DNA from: Flavobacteriaceae bacterium
GTDB taxonomy: Bacteria; Bacteroidota; Bacteroidia; Flavobacteriales; Flavobacteriaceae
Reading direction: 5' to 3'
DNA: 52,967 bases
Assembly: GCA_028277085.1 (NCBI GenBank)
Contig: JANQHL010000250.1
Location: 1-52,967 of the forward strand
The notes under the pieces: model-generated
What the model was told of the DNA's origin: nothing
Seen by the model: only the letters and a program-made list of their open reading frames with translations
Databases searched by the model: none
In this document: piece after piece, positions 17,035 through 25,854 of the stretch
Layout of the letters: every line of letters begins with the position of its first letter
Numbering within the stretch: position 1 is the stretch's first letter
Program-made: the position numbers and the translations under genes

Positions 17035-17074
17035 TAAATGTCATTTTTTTCAGAAGATCATCACAGTAGTTTTA
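17032..17074 (+). promoter_or_regulatory. FNR-like dyad promoter of ccoS-ccoNOQP
   Basis: TGATAAATGTCA (17032-17043) is followed by a T-rich -33 region and by TAGTTTTA (17067-17074), beginning exactly 35 nt after the first base of the dyad. The predicted transcript start is near 17079, giving a 15-nt leader for ccoS. The dyad overlaps the stop codon of the preceding gene. Confidence 0.75.
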
Positions 17075-17093
17075 CGCCCGAATTCAGGTAGGT

Positions 17094-17285
17094 ATGAGTG
17101 TTATTTATGTGTTGTTGGCCATAAGTATTAGTGTTGCCATTTTATTTTTTATAGCCTTTGTTGTTTCTGTTCGACAAGGGCAATATGATGATGCTTATAC
17201 GCCCTCCGTACGCATGCTATTTGAAGATGAATTGGTAGAAGAATCCACTGAAAATAACAACCAAGATAGAAGTCAAACTGAATAA
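17094..17285 (+). CDS. ccoS: cbb3-type oxidase assembly protein CcoS
   Basis: 63 residues: one N-terminal membrane helix (MSVIYVLLAISISVAILF...) followed by a short acidic soluble tail, with the conserved QGQYDDAYTPSVRMLFEDE segment expected of CcoS. CcoS is needed for insertion of haem and copper into CcoN in other bacteria. It lies 2 bp before ccoNO and has its own FNR-like promoter, so it leads the oxidase operon. Confidence 0.9.
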   Translation: MSVIYVLLAISISVAILFFIAFVVSVRQGQYDDAYTPSVRMLFEDELVEESTENNNQDRSQTE

Positions 17286-17287
17286 TT

Positions 17288-19492
17288 ATGGAAGTACAGC
17301 AATTTCAATACGACAATAAGATCGTACAAAAATTTCTCTATGCCACAATGCTTTGGGGGGTAGTAGGGATGCTAGTAGGCTTAATACTGGCCTTTATGTT
17401 TCTCTTTCCTAACCTCACAGATGGTATTTCCTGGTTGAGTTTTGGACGTTTACGTCCCTTACATACCAACGCCGTCATTTTTGCTTTTGTGGGGAACGCC
17501 ATTTTTGCAGGGGTATATTACTCCCTGCAACGACTACTTAAAGCCAGAATGTTCAGCGATGCGTTGAGCAATATTAATTTTTGGGGATGGCAATTGATTA
17601 TTGTGGCAGCCGCCCTTACCTTACCCCTTGGGTATACTACTTCTAAGGAATATGCCGAACTGGAATGGCCAATAGATATTGCAATTGCTGTGGTATGGGT
17701 CGTTTTTGGTTGGAACATGATCGGTACGATTCTAAAACGAAGACAACGTCATTTGTACGTGGCTATTTGGTTCTACCTGGCCACTTTCGTCACCGTTGCG
17801 GTACTTCATATTTTTAACAGTTTAGAATTGCCGGTAGCAGCATTAAAAAGTTATTCGGTATACGCCGGAGTACAAGATGCTCTGGTACAGTGGTGGTACG
17901 GCCATAACGCAGTAGCTTTTTTCCTAACTACCCCTTTTCTAGGGTTGATGTACTATTTTGTGCCTAAAGCGGCTAACCGGCCGGTGTATTCGTATCGATT
18001 GTCCATTGTACACTTTTGGTCGCTGATCTTTATTTACATTTGGGCGGGCCCCCATCATTTATTGTATTCTTCGCTTCCCGATTGGGCGCAAAACCTTGGT
18101 GTAGTATTCTCTGTAATGCTCATAGCACCTTCCTGGGGAGGTATGATCAACGGACTTTTAACCTTACGCGGGGTTTGGGATAAGGTGAGAAGCGACGCCA
18201 CTTTAAAGTTTATGGTAGTCGCCATTACGGGTTATGGGATGGCCACCTTTGAGGGTCCAATGCTCTCCTTGAAAAATGTAAATGCTATTGCCCACTTCAG
18301 TGATTGGATTATTGCCCATGTCCACGTTGGGGCGCTAGCCTGGAACGGCTTCCTCACCTTTGGGATGATCTACTATCTGGTGCCACGTATGTTCAAAACG
18401 CCCTTATACTCTAAAGGTTTGGCCAATTTTCACTTCTGGATTGGGACACTCGGAATTGTACTGTACGCTTTACCGATGTATGTCTCCGGGTTTACCCAGG
18501 CACTGATGTGGAAAGACTTTAATCCGGATGGTACTTTGGTATACGGAAACTTCCTGGAAACAGTACAACAGATTATCCCGATGTACTGGATGCGCGCCAT
18601 TGGGGGTACCTTGTTTCTTGTGGGAATGCTTGTGATGGTGTATAATGTGGTAGTTACCATTAGAAGAGGAAGTGCGGTAGAGGATGAACTGGCAGAAGCT
18701 CCGGCATTGACCAGGGTTACCAAGAGAAGAGTGGCTGGGGAAACCTTCCATACCTGGTTGGAAAGACGACCAGTACAACTTACTATTTTGGCCACTGTGG
18801 CGATCTTGATCGGAGGAATAGTACAAATCATACCTACCATTCTCGTCAAATCCAATATTCCTACCATCACCAGTGTTAAACCGTATACTCCTTTGGAATT
18901 GGAAGGTAGGGATTTGTATATCCGAGAGGGTTGTGTAGGCTGCCATTCCCAGATGATACGACCTTTCCGAAGTGAAGTCGAGCGCTATGGGGAATACGCC
19001 AAAGCCGGGGAGTTTGTTTACGATCACCCGTTCCTTTGGGGAAGTAAGCGAACAGGTCCCGACCTATTAAGGGTGGGTGGTAAATATTCTGACAATTGGC
19101 ACCTGAATCATATGTATGATCCGCAAAGTACTTCCGCGGGCTCCATCATGCCTGCCTACCAATGGCTGGTAAGAAACAAACATGATAGAAGTAGCACAGA
19201 GGCGAAGATGAATGCGATGGTGCAATTGGGGGTACCCTACTCGGATGAAGATATCAATAACGCACAGCAATCTATGGCGGAACAGGCCTTGCAAATAGAA
19301 AAAAACCTTTATAGTGATCCGGAATTCGTAAGAACCTATGAAGCCGATAAAAAGTACGCGGAAGAAAATAGCCTGGAATTCGTGGAGATGCGGGATAGGG
19401 AGATTGTGGCTATGATCGCGTATTTACAGCGTTTGGGTACTGATATAAAAGTGAAAGACAACGACGAGTTACTGTCACAAAACCAAGAATAA
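17288..19492 (+). CDS. ccoNO: Fused cbb3 cytochrome oxidase subunits I and II (CcoN-CcoO)
   Basis: 734 residues. The N-terminal ~480 form CcoN: twelve membrane helices with His ligands in LRPLHTNAV, WWYGHNAV, WAGPHHLLY and AHVHVGALAWNG for haems b and b3 and CuB. A linker with one more helix leads to CcoO, a membrane-anchored mono-haem cytochrome c: CVGCH from Cys549 and axial Met in GSIMPAYQW, with the CcoO hallmark SQMIRPFRSEVERYGEY. The N-O fusion is typical of Bacteroidetes. This is the catalytic core of a high-affinity terminal oxidase. No frameshift or missing ligand was seen. Confidence 0.96.
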   Translation: MEVQQFQYDNKIVQKFLYATMLWGVVGMLVGLILAFMFLFPNLTDGISWLSFGRLRPLHTNAVIFAFVGNAIFAGVYYSLQRLLKARMFSDALSNINFWGWQLIIVAAALTLPLGYTTSKEYAELEWPIDIAIAVVWVVFGWNMIGTILKRRQRHLYVAIWFYLATFVTVAVLHIFNSLELPVAALKSYSVYAGVQDALVQWWYGHNAVAFFLTTPFLGLMYYFVPKAANRPVYSYRLSIVHFWSLIFIYIWAGPHHLLYSSLPDWAQNLGVVFSVMLIAPSWGGMINGLLTLRGVWDKVRSDATLKFMVVAITGYGMATFEGPMLSLKNVNAIAHFSDWIIAHVHVGALAWNGFLTFGMIYYLVPRMFKTPLYSKGLANFHFWIGTLGIVLYALPMYVSGFTQALMWKDFNPDGTLVYGNFLETVQQIIPMYWMRAIGGTLFLVGMLVMVYNVVVTIRRGSAVEDELAEAPALTRVTKRRVAGETFHTWLERRPVQLTILATVAILIGGIVQIIPTILVKSNIPTITSVKPYTPLELEGRDLYIREGCVGCHSQMIRPFRSEVERYGEYAKAGEFVYDHPFLWGSKRTGPDLLRVGGKYSDNWHLNHMYDPQSTSAGSIMPAYQWLVRNKHDRSSTEAKMNAMVQLGVPYSDEDINNAQQSMAEQALQIEKNLYSDPEFVRTYEADKKYAEENSLEFVEMRDREIVAMIAYLQRLGTDIKVKDNDELLSQNQE

Positions 19493-19495
19493 GCG

Positions 19496-19696
19496 ATGTT
19501 GAAGTTTGTAAAAGACCATATGGAAAGTATTGAGGGGATAGCCACCTATCCCATGATCTCATTAGTGATATTCTTCTTGTTCTTTGCGCTTCTTTTTTGG
19601 TGGGTATTTACGGCCAGCAAAGCGCACATAAAAGAAATGGGAGAACTTCCCTTAGATAATGACCAACCTCTAAATAAACAAAATCATGATGTCTAG
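19496..19696 (+). CDS. ccoQ: cbb3 oxidase CcoQ-like subunit
   Basis: 66 residues with one membrane helix (about 20-42, ISLVIFFLFFALLFWWVF) and a polar tail ending in DNDQPLNKQ. CcoQ stabilises the cbb3 complex in proteobacteria. The gene starts 3 bp after ccoNO and overlaps ccoP by 11 bp. Assigned mainly by position, length and topology, as CcoQ sequences are poorly conserved. Confidence 0.85.
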   Translation: MLKFVKDHMESIEGIATYPMISLVIFFLFFALLFWWVFTASKAHIKEMGELPLDNDQPLNKQNHDV

Positions 19697-20648
19697 AACA
19701 CCCTGGTGGGTAAGAATACCGGTACTGTTTTTTATCATTTTCGGATTGATGGAATACTTTGTGGATTCCGGTGAAAAACCTGCAATTATTGAATACCCAA
19801 TTACACAGTTCTTCATGCTCATGGTCTTGCTGATTTTGATCGCAATTGAAGTGATCTTAAAATCCATAGAGAATGTGATGTTCCAGACACTGTCCGAAGA
19901 AGCGCAGGAGCGCTATCTGGCAGCTAAGAGCAAAAAAATAGAGTTTAAGTGGCTGGATACTATATACAAAAGGTTGACCAAAAGCCGCTCCATAGAACGA
20001 GAAGGGGAGATTATTCTGGATCATAACTACGATGGTATCCGGGAATTGGATAATGTACTGCCACCATGGTGGGTCTATCTTTTTTATGTGACCATTTTCT
20101 TTGGGGTAGTGTATTTGATCCGTTTTCATATCGCTGGTGATTACGATCAGGAATTGGAGTACGAACAGGAGGTTGCTGCGGCACAAATTGCCATTGAGGA
20201 GTATAAGAAAACAGCAAAGAATTTAGTAGATGTGAATACCGTAGAGGTGTTGACAGAAGCAGGAGATCTATCAGCCGGGGAAAAAATATTTACTGCGAAT
20301 TGTGTAGTATGTCATATGGCTGATGGTGGGGGTGGTATAGGCCCTAATCTTACGGATGAGTATTGGATCTTGGGCGGAGGGATTAAAAATGTCTTCCAAA
20401 CGATTTCAGAGGGAGGTCGTGATGGAAAAGGCATGGTGGCCTGGAAGAATAGTTTGAAACCGATAGAGATGGCTCAGGTGGCCAGTTACTTATTGCAGTT
20501 TCAAGGAACCACACCGGCAAATCCGAAAGCTCCGGAAGGTGAGATTTGGGTAGACCCGGATGCTGATGTTCCGGCAGCACCTGAGGAAACCGAGGAAGCT
20601 GCTCCTGCGGAACAGGCGAAGGATTCTGCAATTGTTGCAATGAACTAA
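19686..20648 (+). CDS. ccoP: cbb3 oxidase subunit III (CcoP), single-haem form
   Basis: 320 residues. Two N-terminal membrane helices, then a third about 123-145 preceded by the CcoP N-terminal signature (YDGIRELDNVLPPWW), and one cytochrome c domain with CVVCH near residue 211 and axial Met in GKGMVAWK. Proteobacterial CcoP carries two CxxCH motifs; here only one is present. The C-terminus is an Ala/Pro/Glu-rich tail. It overlaps ccoQ by 11 bp. It passes electrons to the CcoO haem. Confidence 0.94.
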   Translation: MMSRTPWWVRIPVLFFIIFGLMEYFVDSGEKPAIIEYPITQFFMLMVLLILIAIEVILKSIENVMFQTLSEEAQERYLAAKSKKIEFKWLDTIYKRLTKSRSIEREGEIILDHNYDGIRELDNVLPPWWVYLFYVTIFFGVVYLIRFHIAGDYDQELEYEQEVAAAQIAIEEYKKTAKNLVDVNTVEVLTEAGDLSAGEKIFTANCVVCHMADGGGGIGPNLTDEYWILGGGIKNVFQTISEGGRDGKGMVAWKNSLKPIEMAQVASYLLQFQGTTPANPKAPEGEIWVDPDADVPAAPEETEEAAPAEQAKDSAIVAMN

Positions 20649-20712
20649 TAGAAGAGACGCTGAATACAAGGGGTCAGTTGTACGGAATACAACGAGGTTG
20701 AAGAGAAAGGCT

Positions 20713-22122
20713 ATGGAAGAAAATTTTAGGGATTCAATCGCGACAGTAACAGCCGAAGGCAAAAGGGCCTGGATCTATCCCAAAAAGCCCAGTGGCAGGT
20801 ATTTTGAATACCGTAAATATGTTAGTTACGGGCTATTACTGTTTCTTTTTTTAGCGCCTTTCCTAAAGATCAATGGGAATCAGTTCCTAATGTTCAATGT
20901 ACTTGAGCGTAGGTTCAATATTTTTGGTTTCCCTTTTTGGCCACAAGACTTCCATCTTTTTGTGATCTCGATGATCGTTGGGGTCATTTTTATTGCATTG
21001 TTCACGGTAGCTTTTGGTAGGATATTTTGCGGATGGATGTGTCCCCAGACCATCTTTATGGAGATGGTATTTCGAAGGATTGAGTACTGGATAGATGGGG
21101 ATCGCGGCGCTCAAATGCGATTGGACAGAGCACCATGGAATGCTAAAAAGATACGGAAGCGATTGTTAAAATGGAGCATCTTTTTTTTGATATCCTTTCT
21201 TATCGCGAACGTTTTTTTGGCCTACCTGATTAGCAGCGATCAATTGTTACAATACGTTGTAGATGGACCATTGGCACATTTAGGGACCTTAATTCCCTTA
21301 CTCATCTTTACCGCGGTATTTTATTTTGTTTTTGCATGGTTCCGGGAGCAGGTCTGTATTATTGCCTGTCCCTACGGTAGGCTACAAGGGGTGTTGCTGG
21401 ATGATAAATCGGTGGTAGTAGCATATGACCATAAACGAGGCGAGGGGGTTAATGGCAGGAAGAAATTCAGAAAGAATGAAGACCGGGAAGCCTTAGGCCA
21501 TGGAGATTGTATCGATTGTTTTCAATGCGTACATGTATGTCCAACGGGTATTGATATTCGCAACGGTACGCAATTGGAGTGTGTGAACTGCACGGCTTGT
21601 ATCGATGAATGCGATCATATCATGGAAAGCATCAACAGGCCTAAGGGACTCATCCGCTATGCCAGTGAAAGCGAAATTACTAATAAGGAACGGTTTCGGT
21701 TTACGGCAAGGATGAAGGGATATACCGGAGTGCTAACGATTTTGATAGGGGTACTGGTGGGAATGTTATTCCTACGAAATGATTTGGAAGCTAATATTCT
21801 GAGGCTTCCGGGACAGCTGTATGAGCGAAAAGCCAACAACATCATAAGTAATGTGTATACCTACAAATTAGTGAATAAAACATCAAAAGATATCGATGGG
21901 GTAAGCTTTAAGCTGCTTTCCCATAATGGTACCATTACTATGGTTTCCAATCAAAGCTTTCAGGTACCGGCAGAAGATCTGGCGGAAGGGACTTTGTTTA
22001 TAGAGATCAATGGTGCTGCATTAACAGGAGATAAAGATGAGTTGAAAATTGGAGTGTATAGTAGAGAGGAGTTGATCGAAACCACTATCACCCAATTTTT
22101 AGCCCCAAGAAGTTATAATTAA
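20713..22122 (+). CDS. ccoG: CcoG/RdxA-family ferredoxin-type oxidase assembly protein
   Basis: About 469 residues from ATG 20713; a TTG 15 bp upstream is in frame, but the ATG with a purine-rich leader (GAGAAAGG) is preferred. Four to five membrane helices, a polyferredoxin CxxxCP turn (CGWMCPQ) and two 4Fe-4S clusters (CIDCFQCVHVCP and CVNCTACIDECD), then a C-terminal helix and an Ig-like periplasmic domain (IG-like, about 360-465). CcoG is proposed to reduce Cu2+ to Cu+ for oxidase assembly. It follows ccoP by 64 bp without a visible terminator. Confidence 0.93.
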   Translation: MEENFRDSIATVTAEGKRAWIYPKKPSGRYFEYRKYVSYGLLLFLFLAPFLKINGNQFLMFNVLERRFNIFGFPFWPQDFHLFVISMIVGVIFIALFTVAFGRIFCGWMCPQTIFMEMVFRRIEYWIDGDRGAQMRLDRAPWNAKKIRKRLLKWSIFFLISFLIANVFLAYLISSDQLLQYVVDGPLAHLGTLIPLLIFTAVFYFVFAWFREQVCIIACPYGRLQGVLLDDKSVVVAYDHKRGEGVNGRKKFRKNEDREALGHGDCIDCFQCVHVCPTGIDIRNGTQLECVNCTACIDECDHIMESINRPKGLIRYASESEITNKERFRFTARMKGYTGVLTILIGVLVGMLFLRNDLEANILRLPGQLYERKANNIISNVYTYKLVNKTSKDIDGVSFKLLSHNGTITMVSNQSFQVPAEDLAEGTLFIEINGAALTGDKDELKIGVYSREELIETTITQFLAPRSYN

Positions 22123-22132
22123 AAATACGCAT

Positions 22133-22579
22133 ATGAAATTCAATTGGGGAACAGGTATTGTTTTAGCATTTATTATGTTCATCAGTTTTATCCTATATTT
22201 CGTAATTAGGATGAGCACAGATGATAGCAACAATCATGAATTGGTCACAAAAGACTATTACAAGCAAGAGTTGGCCTATCAGAAAGAGATTGATGCGGAG
22301 AAAAATGCTGTGACTTTAGGCGCCCAGCTGAAAATTCAAAAATCAGAAAAAGGCCTTATCATTCAGTTTCCTGAGAATTACAAACCCGAAGAAATCACTG
22401 GTAAAGTGTCCCTATACCGACCGTCCAACCGGCATTTGGATGTTGACTTTCCAATAAGTTTATCCAATACACATTTGCTCATACCTGACAATCAGCTGGT
22501 AGACGGTCGATGGGACATTGCCATTTCCTGGCACTATAAAGGTAACAGCTTTCTGCATAAGGAAAAATTAAGCTATTGA
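22133..22579 (+). CDS. ccoH: FixH/CcoH-family assembly protein
   Basis: 148 residues: one N-terminal membrane helix (GTGIVLAFIMFISFILYFVI) followed by the conserved SNNHELVTKDYYKQELAYQ segment of FixH and a periplasmic beta-rich domain ending DGRWDIAISWHYKG. CcoH is a stable partner of cbb3 oxidase in proteobacteria, linking assembly factors to the complex. It lies 10 bp after ccoG and abuts the TauE/SafE-like gene. Confidence 0.9.
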   Translation: MKFNWGTGIVLAFIMFISFILYFVIRMSTDDSNNHELVTKDYYKQELAYQKEIDAEKNAVTLGAQLKIQKSEKGLIIQFPENYKPEEITGKVSLYRPSNRHLDVDFPISLSNTHLLIPDNQLVDGRWDIAISWHYKGNSFLHKEKLSY

Positions 22580-22581
22580 AT

Positions 22582-23292
22582 ATGTTGCTTTCTGCCCTTG
22601 CGTTAGGTTTTTTAGGAAGTTTGCACTGTCTGGGAATGTGTGGGCCGATAGCGTTCATGCTTCCTTTGGATCGTGAACGTCCGGGCAAAAAGATCGCTCA
22701 GCTTTTTGTGTACCACTTTGGCAGGATTATAGCCTACGGTTTGTTGGGACTTGCCTTTGGTTTGGCCGGCAGAGGACTCCAGCTTTTTGGAGTACAGCAA
22801 AAACTGTCTATTGGGATAGGGATTATAATGATCGTTGTTGTGCTTCTTCCAAAAACAATTTCCCTAAGATTCAGGCCGGTAGTAGGATTTCAGCGACTGC
22901 TGATACAATTAAAATCTAAACTTGGTAAATCATTACAAAAAAAATCACCGGAAACTTTTCTTACCGTAGGGTTCCTAAATGGCTTTTTGCCATGTGGGTT
23001 GGTTTATATTGCCCTTTTGGGGGCAATTGCCACCGGAAGTGCCTGGTATGGATGGATGTACATGGTGTTATTTGGTTTGGGAACAGTTCCTCTGATGACC
23101 TCGGCAGTTTATGCGGGAGGTTATCTGGGGAGTGGTTTAAAAACCAAAATACGAAAAATGGTTCCGGTATTCGTAGTGGTTATTGGGATACTGTTCATTG
23201 TTCGCGGAATGGGTCTGGGAATACCCTACCTGTCTCCGAAACAGGCCTCTCAAGAAATGGTCGCTACAGAGATTGAATGTCATCAGCCGTGA
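22582..23292 (+). CDS. TauE/SafE (DsbD_2-like) membrane protein of the cbb3 locus
   Basis: 236 residues, six predicted helices. Opens with GFLGSLHCLGMCGPIAF, whose CxxxC (Cys near 16 and 20 of the mature start) is the mark of the sulfite exporter/DsbD-like group found next to cbb3 genes (sometimes called CcoS2 or CcoI-linked). A second conserved element is GFLNGFLPCGLVY. Likely a metal or thiol handling step in oxidase maturation. ATG 22582 is chosen over the TTG at 22576, which overlaps the stop of ccoH. Last gene of the oxidase unit. Confidence 0.88.
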   Translation: MLLSALALGFLGSLHCLGMCGPIAFMLPLDRERPGKKIAQLFVYHFGRIIAYGLLGLAFGLAGRGLQLFGVQQKLSIGIGIIMIVVVLLPKTISLRFRPVVGFQRLLIQLKSKLGKSLQKKSPETFLTVGFLNGFLPCGLVYIALLGAIATGSAWYGWMYMVLFGLGTVPLMTSAVYAGGYLGSGLKTKIRKMVPVFVVVIGILFIVRGMGLGIPYLSPKQASQEMVATEIECHQP

Positions 23293-23360
23293 TGGCTTTC
23301 AGAATTGAATAGTGTTTATTGTAATAGGGGTGCTAAAAAGGAAAAGAAAAAGAAAAAATA

Positions 23361-24644
23361 ATGAAAATAACATCAGTTGAAGAAGTAGTTAAGATTGTTA
23401 AATCGGGTGATCGGGTGTTTTTACAGGGAGCGGCTATGACCCCGAACGAGTTGATTGATGCGTTATGTGAACGTCATCAGGAGCTGGAAAATGTAGAGCT
23501 CATCTCAATACATACAGAGGGAGGGGCAAAATATACTCAGGAACCGTATAGTAATGCCTTCCGGTTGAATTCTTGCTTTGTTGGGGGTAATGTCAGAAAA
23601 AGTGTAAACACGCTTAAAGCGGATTATATTCCCATTTTCTTAAGTGAGATCCACAGATTGTTTTATGAGGGGGTCTTCCCTTTGGATGTAGTTGTAGTGC
23701 AGGTATCCCCTCCGGATATACATGGTTATTGTTCTCTGGGGGTTTCGGTAGATGTTGCCTTGCCTGCGGTACGATCAGGCAAAAAAATTATTGCACAGAT
23801 CAATCCATATGTCCCCAGAACGCATGGAACAGGAATTGTTCATGTTGATGATATTACCCTTGCCTGTGAGGTGAACCGACCCATACACGAACACGAACCA
23901 CAACCCATTTCCGAGACAGACCACAAGATTGGAAGAAATGTAGCAACCTTAATAGAGGATGGGGCTACCCTGCAGATGGGGATCGGAAACATTCCTGATG
24001 CTGTTCTAACGAATTTGACCAATCACAAAGATCTGGGGATCCATACAGAAATGTTCTCCGATGGTGTACTGCCATTGTTGAAAAGTGGTGTGATCACAGG
24101 AAAACTTAAGGCTGTAAAACGGGGTAAAATTGTAAGCTGCTTTGCGGTTGGATCCAGAAAATTGTACGATTTTATTCATGATAACCCTATTTGTGATTTC
24201 AGGGATGCCGCATACACCAATGATGGCGCCCGTATTCGTAGAAATCCTAAGGTAACCGCAATTAACAGTGCTATTGAAATTGATCTTACCGGACAGGTCT
24301 GCGCAGATACCATAGGCAGTTACCAATTTTCCGGCGTTGGTGGGCAAATGGACTTCATACGCGGTGCAGCACTTTCCAAGGGAGGGAAACCGATTTTCGC
24401 TATTAGTTCTGTTACTAAGAAAGGAGTATCTAAAATAGTCCCTTTTCTAAAGCCAGGGGCAGGTGTAACTACAACTCGAGCCCACGTGCACTATGTAGCT
24501 ACTGAGTACGGAATGGTTAATCTTTTTGGAAAGAATTTAAAGCAACGTGCCAGGGCATTGATTTCCATAGCTCATCCCGATCACAAAGAAATGTTGGAGA
24601 AAGCAGCTTTTGAACGTTTCAATGGAAGCTTGATCAAAAGCTAA
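23361..24644 (+). CDS. Acetyl-CoA hydrolase / 4-hydroxybutyrate CoA-transferase family protein
   Basis: 427 residues of the class I-like CoA-transferase family: N-terminal half (about 1-180) with SPPDIHGYCSLGVSVD, C-terminal half with GIGNIPDAVL, the catalytic-Glu region HTEMFSDGV and SGVGGQMDFIRGA. It probably transfers CoA between acetate or other short acids, or hydrolyses acetyl-CoA; the exact substrate cannot be read from sequence. The start ATG has an A/G-rich leader. It follows the cbb3 unit by 68 bp, with no dyad promoter of its own seen. Confidence 0.88.
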   Translation: MKITSVEEVVKIVKSGDRVFLQGAAMTPNELIDALCERHQELENVELISIHTEGGAKYTQEPYSNAFRLNSCFVGGNVRKSVNTLKADYIPIFLSEIHRLFYEGVFPLDVVVVQVSPPDIHGYCSLGVSVDVALPAVRSGKKIIAQINPYVPRTHGTGIVHVDDITLACEVNRPIHEHEPQPISETDHKIGRNVATLIEDGATLQMGIGNIPDAVLTNLTNHKDLGIHTEMFSDGVLPLLKSGVITGKLKAVKRGKIVSCFAVGSRKLYDFIHDNPICDFRDAAYTNDGARIRRNPKVTAINSAIEIDLTGQVCADTIGSYQFSGVGGQMDFIRGAALSKGGKPIFAISSVTKKGVSKIVPFLKPGAGVTTTRAHVHYVATEYGMVNLFGKNLKQRARALISIAHPDHKEMLEKAAFERFNGSLIKS

Positions 24645-24721
24645 AAAGGGAAAAGGTGTGTGCTGGTGGCCGCTAAGTGCTATAGGATCCATTTGGAACT
24701 GGAACTAAATAATACAATTGT

Positions 24722-25237
24722 ATGGCGAGACCAAAAGATAAATCCGAACTATTGGCGTTAAGTAAGGCCAACTATAATAGATTGATTGCTTTTGTTGATG
24801 GCTTTTCCAAGGAAGAGCAAGAGAAGGATTTTCCCCAGGGGACCTTAAATCGGAACATAAGGGATGTTCTCGCCCACTTGCATTACTGGCATTTGCTGAT
24901 GGTAGATTGGTACACTATTGGGATGTCCGGACAAAAACCGGATATGCCCGCTAAAGGATACACCTGGAAAACCCTCCCTGCCCTTAATGCGCTTATCCAG
25001 GAACGCTATAGCAAAGTTGCACTAGAAGATACTAAGGGGCTGCTAAAACAGTCCTTTAAAGTAGTTCGTAAAATTATCGAAGCACATACGGATGAGGAGC
25101 TTTTTACAAAGAAGAAATATCCCTGGACGGGTTCTACCTCTTTGGGGGCCTATTTGATTTCTGCTACCTCAAGCCACTACGATTGGGCGTATAAATTAAT
25201 TAAGAAGGCAAAAAAAGAGGAGGTCCTTTCTTCGTAG
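24722..25237 (+). CDS. ClbS/DfsB (DUF1706) four-helix bundle protein
   Basis: 171 residues with the DUF1706/DfsB layout: MARPKDKSELL start, RDVLAHLHYWHLLMVDWY in the middle, WTGSTSLGAYLISATSSHYDWA near the end. Relatives include the colibactin-resistance protein ClbS, a cyclopropane hydrolase, but most members have no known role and the name should not imply one. The 3' end overlaps a hairpin that serves as terminator for the convergent CBS gene. Confidence 0.85.
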   Translation: MARPKDKSELLALSKANYNRLIAFVDGFSKEEQEKDFPQGTLNRNIRDVLAHLHYWHLLMVDWYTIGMSGQKPDMPAKGYTWKTLPALNALIQERYSKVALEDTKGLLKQSFKVVRKIIEAHTDEELFTKKKYPWTGSTSLGAYLISATSSHYDWAYKLIKKAKKEEVLSS

Positions 25238-25246
25238 ACCTCCTCT
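25216..25246 (-). terminator. Rho-independent terminator of the CBS gene
   Basis: AGAGGAGGTC (25216-25225) and GACCTCCTCT (25237-25246) form a perfect 10-bp stem with an 11-nt loop; on the minus strand it is followed by a T-run (the A-tract at about 25210-25216). It lies 62 bp beyond the CBS stop. The left arm and loop are inside the convergent DfsB-like coding region, whose TAG stop ends on the right arm. Confidence 0.8.
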
Positions 25247-25307
25247 CCTAACAAATCAAATCTCAAACCAACTGTCCATCAGCCAGTCCGTGGAACAAGT
25301 GAATGCT

Positions 25308-25727
25308 TTAATATTGCTCGATCAGATAGCGGATCAAATCCGTGGTGGTAACAATGCCCACAAGTTTTCCTTCATCTACCACTGGCAAAGCGTGAAATTC
25401 TTTTAAAGCCAGGAATTGTGCTACCTCTTTAACGGTTGCGGTAGGCGGCACGCTCACCACATCTTTTACCATAACCTGTTCAATAGAGAACATATTATAG
25501 ACCATGGTGTCCACTTCAAATTCGTCTTCATCTATAGCATCTGCAAAGCTTATACGCATCAAGTCTGTATAGCTGAGCATGCCCAGAATGGTATCGCCCT
25601 GTACCACGGGAATGTGTCGTATGCGATGCTTTTTAAAAAGTTCCTCTGCGGAAACAAGATCATCTTTGGTAGTGATGGTCACTACCTTTCGGGTCATTAT
25701 CTGGGATATAGGAACACGTTTTTTCAT
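25308..25727 (-). CDS. Tandem CBS-domain protein
   Basis: 139 residues made of two CBS domains (about 1-60 and 75-139), with the motifs ISQIMTRKVVTI, RHIPVVQGDTILGMLSYTDLM, KDVVSVPPTATVKEVAQFL and VGIVTTTDLIRYL. CBS pairs bind adenine nucleotides and sense energy charge. There is no partner domain. It has an FNR-like dyad promoter of its own (25752-25794). It fits the low-oxygen/energy theme of the regulon. Target unknown. Confidence 0.9.
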   Translation of the reverse strand: MKKRVPISQIMTRKVVTITTKDDLVSAEELFKKHRIRHIPVVQGDTILGMLSYTDLMRISFADAIDEDEFEVDTMVYNMFSIEQVMVKDVVSVPPTATVKEVAQFLALKEFHALPVVDEGKLVGIVTTTDLIRYLIEQY

Positions 25728-25751
25728 GATACTGGCTTTTAAATTCCTTCT

Positions 25752-25794
25752 TCAAGGTACGTTGCTTATTTGGGTATAAACATGATAAAAGTCA
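25752..25794 (-). promoter_or_regulatory. FNR-like dyad promoter of the CBS gene
   Basis: On the minus strand TGACTTTTATCA (25794-25783) is followed by TGTTTATAC and, 35 nt after the first base of the dyad, by TACCTTGA (25759-25752), a weaker -7 box. The left half of the dyad is imperfect (TGACT). The predicted leader is about 20 nt. Weakest of the series, but the spacing is exact. Confidence 0.6.
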
Positions 25795-25814
25795 GGCAAC
25801 AATAACCAAAAAAA

Positions 25815-25831
25815 GGGGGCTACTAGCCCCC
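25815..25831. terminator. Hairpin terminator between uspA and the CBS gene
   Basis: GGGGGCTA-C-TAGCCCCC is a near-perfect palindrome flanked by an A-run on the left and an A-run on the right, so on the minus strand it is followed by a T-run. It lies 24 bp after the stop of the uspA gene (25855-26676) and should end the hemN-usp transcript. Confidence 0.8.
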
Positions 25832-25854
25832 CACTAAAAAAATGGTAATATCCC

